Positions 1 to 7,484 of a stretch of DNA of 9,644 nt are shown piece by piece. The notes beneath the pieces are model-generated. The model worked only from the letters and a program-made list of their open reading frames with translations. It ran no database searches and was not told where the DNA came from. The position numbers and the translations under genes are program-made. How positions within the stretch are numbered: position 1 is the first letter of the stretch; each line of letters begins with the position of its first letter. Source of the stretch: CG2-30-51-40 sp041753575 (GTDB lineage Bacteria; Desulfobacterota; DSM-4660; Desulfatiglandales; Desulfatiglandaceae). The stretch lies in NCBI GenBank assembly GCA_041753575.1, contig JBGSUA010000043.1, positions 1 to 9,644 of the forward strand. The letters run 5' to 3'.

Positions 1-2182
1 ACCTGCCGGTCTTGTATCCCCTTGCCCGTGACTCCGGGAGCATTGCAAAAAGCTCTCTTATATGGGCAAATATCCCCGTATAGGTTGCGGGATTGGACCT
101 CGGTGTTCTTCCTATGGGGCTTTGATCAACGTTGATGACTCTCGACAGGGCTTCAAAGCCGCTTATTCCATCCACCTCCCCGACCCTCGTTCTTGAGCCG
201 TAGATGGCTTTACTCAAAAAGGGGAGAAGTATCCCGTTTATAAGGGTGCTCTTGCCGGATCCTGAGACTCCGGTGATACAGGTCAGCGTTCCGAGAGGTA
301 TGTCAACACGTATGTCCTTGAGATTGTTTTCCCTGGCCCCGTGTATTATGAGTCTTTCTCCTGTCCCTTTTCTCCTTTCGCCAGGAACGGGAATCCGGAC
401 CTTTCCCGAAATATACCGACCTGTAACGGATTCAGAGCTTGAGATCAGTTCGTCCGGTGCCCCCTGGAATACCACGCGGCCGCCAAGCTCTCCCGCCCCC
501 GGTCCCATGTCAATTATCTGGTCGGCGGCCATGATCGTCTCCTGGTCGTGTTCAACGACCAGAACTGTGTTGCCGAGTTCTCTGAGCCTCCTTAAGTTTT
601 CGAGAAGCCTCATATTGTCCCGCTGGTGTAACCCTATACTAGGTTCATCAAGTACATAGAGAACCCCTGCAAGACCGGAGCTTATCTGCGTGGCAAGTCG
701 TATTCTCTGAGATTCACCGCCAGAGAGTGTAACGGAGGATCTGTCCAGGCTCAGATAACCCACCCCCACGCTCATCAGAAAGGAAAGTCTTTCCTCTATC
801 TCCTTAAGCAACCTGGAAGCGATCATCCTCTCCTTGGGCGAGAGAGTTAGAGACCTGAAAAACGCTGAGGTTTCCGTGACAGGCAGGGCCCCGATCTCAG
901 CAATGTTTTTGCCCCCAAGCCGCACCGACAAACTTGTTCGGCTGAGCCTGGCTCCGAGGCATGAGGGACATTTGCTTACGCTCATGAATCGTTCAAGCTC
1001 TGAGCGGAGCTGTTCGGAATCCGTGGCGTCGTATTGCCTTTGAAGCGCCGGGATTATGCCTTCAAACGCTCTTGAAAACCCATATCCGTCTTTTCCGTCA
1101 TTGAATGAAAAGTCTATCTTCTCCGTGCCGGTTCCATAAAGGATCGCATCCCTCGCCTTGGCGGGGAGTCTTTCAAACGGGGTATCCACGTCGCATTCGT
1201 AATGCCGGCAAAGGGCAGTAAGCAAGGCTTGCCCTGATCCTGAGGGCTGATACTGGCGTGGAGCCAGCGCTCCCTTGCTAAGTGGAAGATGGGGAAAGGC
1301 CGCCACTCGGTCAGGGTCAGGATAGCTCTTTTCACCCAGGCCTCCGCACTCAGGGCACGCACCTCCGGGATTGTTGAATGAAAACATCTGAGGGCTCAAC
1401 CTGAGCATGGCCCTGCCGCAGGCTTTACACACCGCCTTTGTGCTCATAAATGTTTCATTTCCATCGGCATCTTCAAGCATGACTGATCCGTCTGACAGGG
1501 ATACGGCAAGTTCGATTGAGTCGGATATGCGCCTGACCAGGTCGGACTTCACGGCAATGCGGTCAACTATTACACTGATCGAGTGGCGTTTGTTTTTGTC
1601 GAGCCTTATGTCTTCCTCCAGGAAAACATGGCGTCCGTCCACTTTGACCCTTGTGTAACCGTCTCTTCTGAGTTTTTCGAAGAGCTGAGAGTATTCACCC
1701 TTGCGTTCAACTATAAGGGGTGAAAGGATCTGTAATCTTAGCCCCTCCTCCATGCCGAGGATCTGATCCACAATATCCTGGGTCGTCTGGGATCCTATCT
1801 CCAGACCGCATTCCGGGCAAAAGGGCCTTCCCGCGCGCGCAAAAAGCACCCTCAGATAGTCGGAAATCTCGGTAACGGTGCCTACGGTTGAGCGGGGATT
1901 ACGGCTTGCGGTTCGCTGCTCTATGGATATCGCCGGAGAGAGTCCCTCTATCAGATCAACATCGGGCTTTTCCATCTGCTCAAGGAACTGCCTGGCATAG
2001 GCTGAAAGGGATTCCACATAACGCCTCTGGCCCTCGGCGTATATGGTGTCGAAGGCGAGGGATGACTTGCCTGAACCTGAAGGCCCGGTTATTACGATCA
2101 GTCTGTTTCTGGGGATATCAAGGGAGATGTCCTTGAGATTATGCTGCCTTGCTCCCCTTATGCGAATGGTTCCCTCAGGCAT
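1..2182 (-). CDS. uvrA: Excinuclease ABC subunit A (UvrA), 3' end cut by window edge
   Basis: UvrA is the cytoplasmic DNA-damage sensor of nucleotide excision repair; it binds lesions as a dimer and loads UvrB. The 727 residues inside the window read without interruption. Walker A of the first ATPase is GPSGSGKSS at 33-41. The first zinc module uses C252, C255, C276 and C279. Two further CxxC pairs lie at 122/125 and 405/408. The ABC signature LSGGESQ is at 486-492, followed by Walker B ending in LDEPSIGL (511-518). The second ATPase starts with GVSGSGKST at 638-646. The window ends just before the second zinc module, so roughly the last 200 residues of a usual 930-950 aa protein lie outside. 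The start is ATG at 2182, with AAGGA (2190-2194) 7 nt upstream. The 24-bp gap after pdxA indicates co-transcription. Nothing suggests a broken gene. Confidence 0.97.
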   Translation of the reverse strand, partial: MPEGTIRIRGARQHNLKDISLDIPRNRLIVITGPSGSGKSSLAFDTIYAEGQRRYVESLSAYARQFLEQMEKPDVDLIEGLSPAISIEQRTASRNPRSTVGTVTEISDYLRVLFARAGRPFCPECGLEIGSQTTQDIVDQILGMEEGLRLQILSPLIVERKGEYSQLFEKLRRDGYTRVKVDGRHVFLEEDIRLDKNKRHSISVIVDRIAVKSDLVRRISDSIELAVSLSDGSVMLEDADGNETFMSTKAVCKACGRAMLRLSPQMFSFNNPGGACPECGGLGEKSYPDPDRVAAFPHLPLSKGALAPRQYQPSGSGQALLTALCRHYECDVDTPFERLPAKARDAILYGTGTEKIDFSFNDGKDGYGFSRAFEGIIPALQRQYDATDSEQLRSELERFMSVSKCPSCLGARLSRTSLSVRLGGKNIAEIGALPVTETSAFFRSLTLSPKERMIASRLLKEIEERLSFLMSVGVGYLSLDRSSVTLSGGESQRIRLATQISSGLAGVLYVLDEPSIGLHQRDNMRLLENLRRLRELGNTVLVVEHDQETIMAADQIIDMGPGAGELGGRVVFQGAPDELISSSESVTGRYISGKVRIPVPGERRKGTGERLIIHGARENNLKDIRVDIPLGTLTCITGVSGSGKSTLINGILLPFLSKAIYGSRTRVGEVDGISGFEALSRVINVDQSPIGRTPRSNPATYTGIFAHIRELFAMLPESRARGYKTGR

Positions 2183-2189
2183 CTTTCAG

Positions 2190-2194
2190 TCCTT
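2190..2194 (-). promoter_or_regulatory. Ribosome binding site of uvrA
   Basis: AAGGA on the minus strand lies 7 nt before the uvrA ATG, inside the 24-bp gap after pdxA. It supports ATG at 2182 as the start codon. Confidence 0.7.
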
Positions 2195-2206
2195 GAAGTG
2201 TATTCA

Positions 2207-3238
2207 TCAAACTAGGGTCTTTTTGCCGAGAGGGCTTCTCTGCCTGTTTTCGGCCATGCGGACGGCCATCGTGATAGCGGCCTTTAGGCTCGATGGATCG
2301 GCAATGCCTCTTCCGGCTATATCGTAGGCGGTTCCATGATCAACGGATGTCCTCACGATGGGAAGACCAAGGGTGATATTGACTCCGTCTGAGAAATGGA
2401 GGAGCTTGATAGGAATGAGTCCCTGGTCGTGGTACATTGCCACTACTGCATCGAATTCTCCCCTGTAGGCCCTGTAAAAGAGAGTATCTGCCGGGAAAGG
2501 GCCTGAGACCCGAATCCCTTTCCTTTGAAGTTCTTCAATTGCAGGAGCAATCTCATCTTTTTCCTCCGAGCCGAAAAGCCCCTCTTCTCCGGCGTGAGGA
2601 TTAAGCGCTGCAACAGCGATCCTGGGTTTCTCAATGCCGAAATCATTGAGGAGCGCGAGCAATGTAATTTCAGTGACGGTTATGATCCTCTCACGCCTGA
2701 TAGCGGCAGGGACATCCCGCAGGGCACAATGAATGGATACGAGGGATACCCTGAGTTTTTCTCCCGCGAGCATCATGGCATATTTCTCAGTGCCTGTAAG
2801 GTGAGCGATAAGCTGAGTGTGCCCTTCAAAGAGACATCCTGCCCCCTGCATGAGGGATTTGTTTATGGGGCATGTGACCATCGCGTCTGCTTTTCCCGAG
2901 AGGCACATCTCAACAGCCTTGTAAATATATGATACCATCGCCTTTCCGCCTTCCGGGCAGGCTACGCCGGGGCATAAGGAATCGGGCTTGATATCGCTGA
3001 GCGAAATCACTTCTATTGCCCCGGAGTCAGGCTCGCCTACGTCGCCTTGATACGCCTTTCGGAGCTTCAATGAACTCTCTGAGATGTCCCTGGCTGCTTC
3101 GAGAACAGATAGATCTCCTATGACAACAGGCAGGCATATTCTTCCGATCGCCTCGTCGGAAAGGGCCTTGATGATCACCTCCGGTCCTATGCCGGAAGGA
3201 TCTCCCATGGTTATGGCAATGACATGTTTCTTGTTCAT
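2207..3238 (-). CDS. pdxA: 4-hydroxythreonine-4-phosphate dehydrogenase PdxA
   Basis: PdxA oxidises 4-phosphohydroxy-L-threonine with NAD(P)+ in the DXP-dependent route to pyridoxal 5'-phosphate; it is a cytoplasmic, metal-dependent dimer. The 343-aa length is close to the family norm of about 330. The N-terminus carries MGDPSGIGPE (11-20). The three metal-binding histidines are H170 (in SIHCALRDV), H215 (in NPHAGE) and H270 (in YHDQG). Substrate-binding residues H140, T141, K278, N287 and R296 all match the E. coli positions with a constant offset of four, which argues for a functional enzyme. ATG at 3238 fits the family N-terminus, but the upstream GGCGG is only a weak ribosome binding site. 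It is the first gene of a likely pdxA-uvrA operon. Its leader of about 310 nt contains inverted heptad arrays. PdxA2-type paralogs acting on other substrates exist, but vitamin B6 synthesis is the simplest reading. Confidence 0.95.
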   Translation of the reverse strand: MNKKHVIAITMGDPSGIGPEVIIKALSDEAIGRICLPVVIGDLSVLEAARDISESSLKLRKAYQGDVGEPDSGAIEVISLSDIKPDSLCPGVACPEGGKAMVSYIYKAVEMCLSGKADAMVTCPINKSLMQGAGCLFEGHTQLIAHLTGTEKYAMMLAGEKLRVSLVSIHCALRDVPAAIRRERIITVTEITLLALLNDFGIEKPRIAVAALNPHAGEEGLFGSEEKDEIAPAIEELQRKGIRVSGPFPADTLFYRAYRGEFDAVVAMYHDQGLIPIKLLHFSDGVNITLGLPIVRTSVDHGTAYDIAGRGIADPSSLKAAITMAVRMAENRQRSPLGKKTLV

Positions 3239-3283
3239 GATGACCGCCGCATATTTGTGAATGTAAACCGTGCACAGGGCTAC

Positions 3284-3339
3284 AGGGTCAGGGGTCAGGG
3301 GTCAGGGATCAGGGGCTAGGGATCAGGGGTCAGGGTTCA
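3284..3339. repeat. Tandem array of eight 7-bp units, GGGGTCA type
   Basis: Eight consecutive heptamers are visible: AGGGTCA, GGGGTCA, GGGGTCA, GGGATCA, GGGGCTA, GGGATCA, GGGGTCA and GGGTTCA. On the plus strand this gives eight G-runs of three or four separated by 3-4 nt, a pattern compatible with G-quadruplex folding. The array is the inverted partner of the one at 3508-3542. It lies 45 bp from the pdxA start codon. Function unknown. Confidence 0.85.
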
Positions 3340-3507
3340 ACGTTGCTTTTTTTATCCCCGAATACCACTTTGGGAGCCAATTTGCACACGCAGTTAATGG
3401 GTTTGTCATTCAAATCCACAGAATCGGAGGCTTATGGGAAGTCATTTTGCAGAATCAGCTTGTTTTACAAAGAATCTTAGCCGTCAAACTTACCCTTGTT
3501 CTTAACT

Positions 3508-3542
3508 CCGACCCCCGATCCCTGCCCCCTGCCCCCCGACCC
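3508..3542. repeat. Inverted partner array of five 7-bp units
   Basis: Read on the minus strand the units are GGGTCGG, GGGGCAG, GGGGCAG, GGATCGG and GGGTCGG. The first four align with 3285-3312 at six of seven positions each, and the diverged GATC unit falls in the same fourth place in both arrays. This suggests inverted copies of one ancestral array rather than two independent expansions. In RNA, the G/A differences in units one and four become G-U wobble pairs. Units two and three each keep a mismatch. Confidence 0.8.
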
Positions 3543-3558
3543 CTAACTCATACTGTGA

Positions 3559-3587
3559 ATTATTGCGCATGGGATTTTCCTTGTCAA
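3559..3587 (-). promoter_or_regulatory. Sigma-70 promoter for pdxA-uvrA
   Basis: On the minus strand TTGACA (3582-3587) matches the -35 consensus perfectly. It is followed by a 17-bp spacer and AATAAT (3559-3564), five of six matches to the -10 consensus. Transcription would start near 3552 and run leftward through the heptad arrays into pdxA. The -35 box lies back to back with the gltX promoter. Confidence 0.7.
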
Positions 3588-3620
3588 CGAGCCCCGCATG
3601 AGCAATAAGAGCCTTTTTCT

Positions 3621-3649
3621 TTGACACATCCAGACTTCGAATCTATACT
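3621..3649 (+). promoter_or_regulatory. Sigma-70 promoter for gltX
   Basis: TTGACA (3621-3626), a 17-bp spacer and TATACT (3644-3649) form an almost perfect sigma-70 promoter. Transcription would begin near 3656 and run into gltX, giving a leader of about 240 nt. Its -35 box is 33 bp from that of the divergent pdxA promoter. Confidence 0.75.
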
Positions 3650-3895
3650 TCTTTGCGCGATTTTAAAAGGCTTTGCGGATGTCTTTGTAGATTTTTCCTG
3701 TATCTGGTCTCACCTTCCGCAAATAGAAGCGCCTTTGGAGTATTCGATCGCTCTTGGATTTATCCATCGCAGGGAGGCCGCGATTACTGTCAGGCGGTAA
3801 GGCTTTTCTTAATAGATATTCAAGGCGGCCGAGCTGTGATTGTATGTCTCGTGAATGTGCTTCTAAAATCAAGAAAATATTGAGAGGTGTTAGAG
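3650..3895 (+). promoter_or_regulatory. Long untranslated leader of gltX
   Basis: This stretch between the gltX promoter and start codon holds no supported gene. Two inverted repeats could fold the RNA: TTTGCGGA (3672-3679) with TCCGCAAA (3716-3723), and GGCCGC (3776-3781) with GCGGCC (3825-3830). I recognise no T-box or riboswitch consensus and no U-tract terminator. A 76-codon frame from a TTG at 3653 to 3883 begins before the predicted transcription start and has no ribosome binding site, so I do not call it. A separate small RNA made from this promoter cannot be excluded. Confidence 0.4.
3882..3889 (+). promoter_or_regulatory. Ribosome binding site deciding the gltX start
   Basis: GAGAGGTG lies 6 nt before the GTG at 3896, the ideal distance. 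The alternative in-frame GTG at 3887 sits inside this motif and has only A-rich sequence before it, so 3896 is preferred. Confidence 0.7.
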
Positions 3896-5299
3896 GTGAG
3901 TTCTGAAAAGGTAGTTACCAGGTTTCCGCCGAGCCCAACGGGATATCTGCACATAGGCGGGGCCCGAACCGCTCTCTTTAACTGGCTGTTTGCCAGACAG
4001 CGTGGAGGGATTTTCATACTGCGGATAGAAGATACCGACAGGGAGAGGTCTTCCACCGAGGCCACCGATGCCATAATTGAATCAATGAAATGGCTTGAGC
4101 TTGACTGGGATCAGGGTCCTTTTTTTCAATCACAGAGATATCCATTATATAACGAGATGATCGAGCGGCTTATCCAGGCGGGCAGGGCCTATTACTGTGA
4201 CTGTCCGCTGGAGGACCTTGAAAAGAGAAGAAAAGAGGCCATTGCGAAGGGATTAAAGCCCAAGTACGACGGCAGATGCAGGGGAAAATGCCTGGGACCT
4301 GGGCCCGGCACTGTGGTGCGGCTTAAAAGCCCTCTTACAGGAGTAACTCACTTTGAGGATCTTATCAAAGGCCCCATAAGGGTCAATAACGATGAACTTG
4401 ACGACCTTATTTTGAGAAGATCCGACGGCAGTCCCACCTACCACATGGCCGTTGTGGCAGACGATGTATCGCTCGGCATAACGCATGTGATAAGGGGAGA
4501 CGACCACGTGAACAACACCCCTCGTCAGATTCAGATATATGAGGCCTTGGGTGAAAAGATCCCCTACTATGCCCATGTCCCCATGATACTAGGACCCGAC
4601 AAGGCCAGGCTCAGCAAGCGCCATGGCGCGATGAGCGTGCTTGCCTACCGCGAAATGGGCTATCTGCCGGAGGCGCTCATAAACGCCCTTGCTCGCCTGG
4701 GATGGTCTCACGGCAATGAGGAAAAATTCAGCCGGGAGGAGCTGATTGAGAAATTCTCTCTTGATAGTGTGGGAAGATCGGCGGGTGTCTTTAATTTTGA
4801 TAAGCTTCTGGATCTGAACGCATGGTACATAAGGGAAGCCGACGTCGAGGCAGTATCCAAGGCTGTCATTCCGTTTCTGGAAAAACTGGGTGTTGAAAGA
4901 CCTGACAAATCCTTTCTCGTGAAGGCGGTAGGAACCCTTAAGATGAGAAGCAAGACACTTGTTGATCTTGCAAAGGACGCCCTTTTTTACTTCCAGGATG
5001 AGATAAGCTATGAGCCTCCTGCCAGAGATAAGTTCCTTGTTTCGCAGGTAGCGGGCCCGATGCGCGAGCTTCAAAAGACCCTCATCCAACTCGGCAGTTT
5101 CGATCATGCCTCCCTTGAGAAGACCTTTGAGCAATTTTTGGCGGAATCGGGCCTTACCCTCAAGACCATAGCACAGCCTCTGAGGGTTTGCCTCACAGGC
5201 CGCACTGCAAGTCCGGGTCTTTTCGAGATCATGGAGGTACTGGGAAAAGAAAAGGTCTTAAAGAGGATTGATCAGGCCGTTGCAATAATTGGAAGCTAA
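3896..5299 (+). CDS. gltX: Glutamyl-tRNA synthetase (GltX)
   Basis: This cytoplasmic class I synthetase attaches glutamate to tRNA(Glu). In organisms using GatCAB it may also charge tRNA(Gln); which applies cannot be told from this window. The protein has 467 aa, matching the usual 465-490. The HIGH-like motif lies in PSPTGYLHIGG (12-22) and the Rossmann fold continues through about residue 100. C101, C103, C128 and C132 fit the zinc-binding insertion. The connective and specificity region includes IRGDDHVNNTPRQIQIYEALG (199-219). The KMSKS-like loop is KARLSKRHG (236-244). The C-terminal anticodon-binding part ends with the conserved LTGRTASPGLFE. The GTG start at 3896 is chosen from the ribosome binding site; an upstream in-frame GTG at 3887 would add three residues. 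It is monocistronic, with its own promoter, and convergent with the helicase gene. Confidence 0.96.
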   Translation: MSSEKVVTRFPPSPTGYLHIGGARTALFNWLFARQRGGIFILRIEDTDRERSSTEATDAIIESMKWLELDWDQGPFFQSQRYPLYNEMIERLIQAGRAYYCDCPLEDLEKRRKEAIAKGLKPKYDGRCRGKCLGPGPGTVVRLKSPLTGVTHFEDLIKGPIRVNNDELDDLILRRSDGSPTYHMAVVADDVSLGITHVIRGDDHVNNTPRQIQIYEALGEKIPYYAHVPMILGPDKARLSKRHGAMSVLAYREMGYLPEALINALARLGWSHGNEEKFSREELIEKFSLDSVGRSAGVFNFDKLLDLNAWYIREADVEAVSKAVIPFLEKLGVERPDKSFLVKAVGTLKMRSKTLVDLAKDALFYFQDEISYEPPARDKFLVSQVAGPMRELQKTLIQLGSFDHASLEKTFEQFLAESGLTLKTIAQPLRVCLTGRTASPGLFEIMEVLGKEKVLKRIDQAVAIIGS

Positions 5300-5302
5300 G
5301 CA

Positions 5303-5322
5303 ATCACATGGAACCCTGTGAT
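5303..5322 (+). terminator. Weak hairpin after gltX
   Basis: ATCACA (5303-5308) and TGTGAT (5317-5322) form a 6-bp stem with an 8-nt loop just after the gltX stop. No U-tract follows, so this is at best a weak or bidirectional end. Confidence 0.3.
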
Positions 5323-5347
5323 CGGATGTATTGAAAGAAAGGCAACT

Positions 5348-5376
5348 GCTTACTGAACGGCCTTGGCCTTGTAAGC
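5348..5376 (-). terminator. Candidate hairpin after the helicase gene
   Basis: GCTTAC (5348-5353) pairs with GTAAGC (5371-5376). Between them is a GGCC-TT-GGCC palindrome. It starts one base after the helicase stop. On the minus strand it is followed by a loosely T-rich stretch (TTGCCTTTCTTTC) rather than a clean T-run, so the call is tentative. Confidence 0.35.
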
Positions 5377-5377
5377 C

Positions 5378-7456
5378 CTATTCAATATAAACAGGCTCCC
5401 TCATTATCAGGGCTATGGCCTCTCTGGCCGTCGCGGCAAGGGCCTGATGAGTGTCAGAAAGGTTTGTTATCTGCCGCAGGTGATCGGCTGTACGCATGAC
5501 AAGAGAGGCCAGATCGCCTTCATCAACTGAAATGAATCTGGACAGGGTCTCCCAGCCCGTCCCTCCGGCCCAGAGATATACGGCTGCTGCAGGCCAGAAC
5601 TGGACAGGCGGACTTTCAAGACCGGCGTCAGCCTTAAGGTTTCTTATATCCTCAATGCTGTCTGTTATCTTGGTCCAAAGCTCAAATGGAGCTGAAAGAT
5701 CAAAGGCCCTCCAGTCGGTTACGGAGATATCCACTGGCCTGTCCCATACAAAGGGGGCCAGGGCAGCCGCCATCAGCGCGGGTGATAGAGAGGCGAGCGC
5801 TTCATTGCGGATTGCCTCCGCGATAAGTAGAGGCTGGTCCACGCGCAGTCTCGACGCCCAGAGGCCGTCTCCGGTAAGGGTATCGTCCTTTTCGGCAAAG
5901 CCTGTGCGTTTTAAAAAGCGAAGATGTTTCTTGAAGCTCATCCAGAGGATCTGCTGAGGCCTGTCTTTTCCCCTGGAACCCCTCACCTTTTGCCTTTGCT
6001 GATATGCCGCAAAGGATCTCTCAAGCATATCCTTTACCTGATCAGGGGTATGGGAGAGAAGAAGATTGAGGGTCATTGAAAAATTGACGCGGATGCGGCT
6101 TACTATCGGCTCTGAAACCGAACCGCCCAGCTCCTGCAACAGGAGGGGGTCCTGGTGTCTGCCGGGGACAATCAGGGCAAACCCTATCATGTCCTTTCCC
6201 CTTCTTCCCGCGCGGCCTATCATCTGATGCAGATCCGTTGAGGTGAGATCCACAAATTCCCTTCCGTTGAAACGGTCGCTTTGCATCAGTACCACTGTCC
6301 TTGCCGGAAAGTTCACGCCGGCGGCGACAGTTGAGGTTGAAAAAATAGCATTGAGGAGCCCTTTGCCCATCATCTCCTCAATTAATGCTTTCCAGTATGG
6401 GAGCTGCCCCGCGTGGTGGGCGCCCACCGCCCGATCCAGAAGATACGGCGCCTGTCTGTTAGCCTTGAGATGAGGATACTGCTTGAAGAAATTTCCTGCA
6501 GCCTCTTTTATCTTTTTCCTCAAAGGGGAAGACGGAGGAAGCTCGGGGCAGAGCCTTAGCGCCCTGTCACAGTCTGCCCTTGACTTGAGAAAAAAAATGG
6601 CAGGGAGAAGTTTAAGCTGCCTGAGACACCCAAGTATGTCGGCGTAGCGGATGGACTCCTTTGAATGCTTATTCTTTTGCTCGTAGAATTTCTTAACTGA
6701 TCGGTTGATGCCTTTTCTGCCCCCCAGGGGCGCTATCAGTCCGTCAGGGAATAGGAAAAGCATCTCAAGCGGAACAGCTCTATCGCTGGATGAGACAATC
6801 CTGAGCTCTCTTCCTCTGATCTCCTTGAGCCATCCGCGGAGATCCTCGGGATTGGATATTGTGGCTGAAAGCATGAGCAGCCTCACCCTTTGGGGGAGAT
6901 AGATAAGCACCTCTTCCCACACAACCCCCCTGTCCGGGTCGCTCAGATAGTGCGCCTCGTCCAGGACAACCATGTCCGTCGCAATGTCCTCACCCTGATG
7001 CATGGCGTCATAGAGCTGATTTCTGAGGATCTCGGTTGTGCCTATCATTATCGGGGCCTGAGAGTTTTCCTTTCTGTCCCCTGTAAGGATACCGCAAGCC
7101 TCTGATCCAAATTGGCGGCAAAATTGTGAATATATGGAATTGGAAAGGGCCTTAAGAGGGGATGCGTACCAGATGCGTCTGCCGTTCTTGATGAAGTGGT
7201 CTATCGCAGTGGACGCGATCCATGTCTTGCCGGATCCGGTAGGGGCGCATACGAGCACGTCATGGTCTTTGACAAGCTCAAAGGCCTCAAGCTGGAAGGG
7301 ATCTGGGATGAATTCATCAGATTCAGGCGCTCCGATCCTCTCCAGAACAGGACCAAGCCCCCGCTCCACCTTTACGGTGATCTCCTCTTCTGAATCAAAG
7401 CGGCGCTCAGGGTGCGGGGGTCTTCCTCTTGATCTTCTCTTGTAAAATCTCTTCAA
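5378..7456 (-). CDS. Ski2-like DEAH-box superfamily 2 helicase
   Basis: This is an ATP-dependent nucleic-acid helicase, 692 aa. Visible SF2 motifs in order are a Q-like FQLEA (54-58), motif I APTGSGKT (71-78), Ia SPLKALS (99-105), motif II DEAH (166-169), motif III SAT (197-199), motif V TVAAGVNFP (376-384) and motif VI QMIGRAGRRG (411-420). The phrase after DEAH (HYLSDPDRGVVWEE) and motif VI are typical of the Ski2/Mtr4/HelY group rather than RecQ, RecG or plain DEAD-box proteins. The region from about 505 probably corresponds to the helical C-terminal part (DSHCT-like), but it is short compared with HelY or Ski2 of 900 aa or more. The first 20 residues are strongly basic. The best start is a TTG at 7456: an in-frame TGA lies nine codons upstream (7481-7483), and no ATG or GTG lies between. 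Its ribosome binding site is unclear; GGGGAAGG sits rather far away. It follows the acyl-CoA dehydrogenase gene by 28 bp. The substrate (RNA or DNA) is unknown. Confidence 0.9.
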   Translation of the reverse strand: MKRFYKRRSRGRPPHPERRFDSEEEITVKVERGLGPVLERIGAPESDEFIPDPFQLEAFELVKDHDVLVCAPTGSGKTWIASTAIDHFIKNGRRIWYASPLKALSNSIYSQFCRQFGSEACGILTGDRKENSQAPIMIGTTEILRNQLYDAMHQGEDIATDMVVLDEAHYLSDPDRGVVWEEVLIYLPQRVRLLMLSATISNPEDLRGWLKEIRGRELRIVSSSDRAVPLEMLFLFPDGLIAPLGGRKGINRSVKKFYEQKNKHSKESIRYADILGCLRQLKLLPAIFFLKSRADCDRALRLCPELPPSSPLRKKIKEAAGNFFKQYPHLKANRQAPYLLDRAVGAHHAGQLPYWKALIEEMMGKGLLNAIFSTSTVAAGVNFPARTVVLMQSDRFNGREFVDLTSTDLHQMIGRAGRRGKDMIGFALIVPGRHQDPLLLQELGGSVSEPIVSRIRVNFSMTLNLLLSHTPDQVKDMLERSFAAYQQRQKVRGSRGKDRPQQILWMSFKKHLRFLKRTGFAEKDDTLTGDGLWASRLRVDQPLLIAEAIRNEALASLSPALMAAALAPFVWDRPVDISVTDWRAFDLSAPFELWTKITDSIEDIRNLKADAGLESPPVQFWPAAAVYLWAGGTGWETLSRFISVDEGDLASLVMRTADHLRQITNLSDTHQALAATAREAIALIMREPVYIE

Positions 7457-7484
7457 TTGCTTTCTTGAAGCCTTCCCCTCTCAG

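Larger units (their letters stand above)
3239..3558 (-). promoter_or_regulatory. Long 5' leader of pdxA with inverted heptad arrays
   Basis: No credible gene lies here. If transcription starts about 7 nt after the -10 box at 3559-3564, the pdxA mRNA has an untranslated leader of about 310 nt. Near its 5' end it carries G-rich 7-nt units (3508-3542). After a spacer of about 168 nt it carries C-rich units (3284-3339), then 45 nt to the start codon. The two arrays are complementary and could close a long stem in the RNA. The spacer includes a run of A residues (T7 on the plus strand near 3347-3353) but no recognised riboswitch motif. A 112-codon open frame on the plus strand (3270-3608) reads straight through both repeats and has no protein-family character. 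Confidence 0.5.

Noticed and set aside
204..659. 151-codon plus-strand frame inside uvrA
   Set aside because: It is antisense to the uninterrupted UvrA reading frame with all family motifs; a coding shadow.
3284..3542. Heptad arrays as a CRISPR array
   Set aside because: The units are 7 bp, directly abutting, with no spacers, so they are simple tandem repeats.
3270..3608. 112-codon open frame on the plus strand between pdxA and gltX
   Set aside because: It reads through both heptad arrays, giving Gly/Gln-rich and Pro-rich low-complexity ends, has no ribosome binding site, and runs antisense to the likely pdxA leader.
3663..3872. 69-codon minus-strand frame antisense to the gltX leader
   Set aside because: No ribosome binding site or promoter was seen and the sequence resembles no known protein.
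3653..3883. 76-codon plus-strand frame just before gltX
   Set aside because: Its TTG start lies before the predicted gltX transcription start, there is no ribosome binding site, and the peptide resembles no family. Treated as leader sequence.
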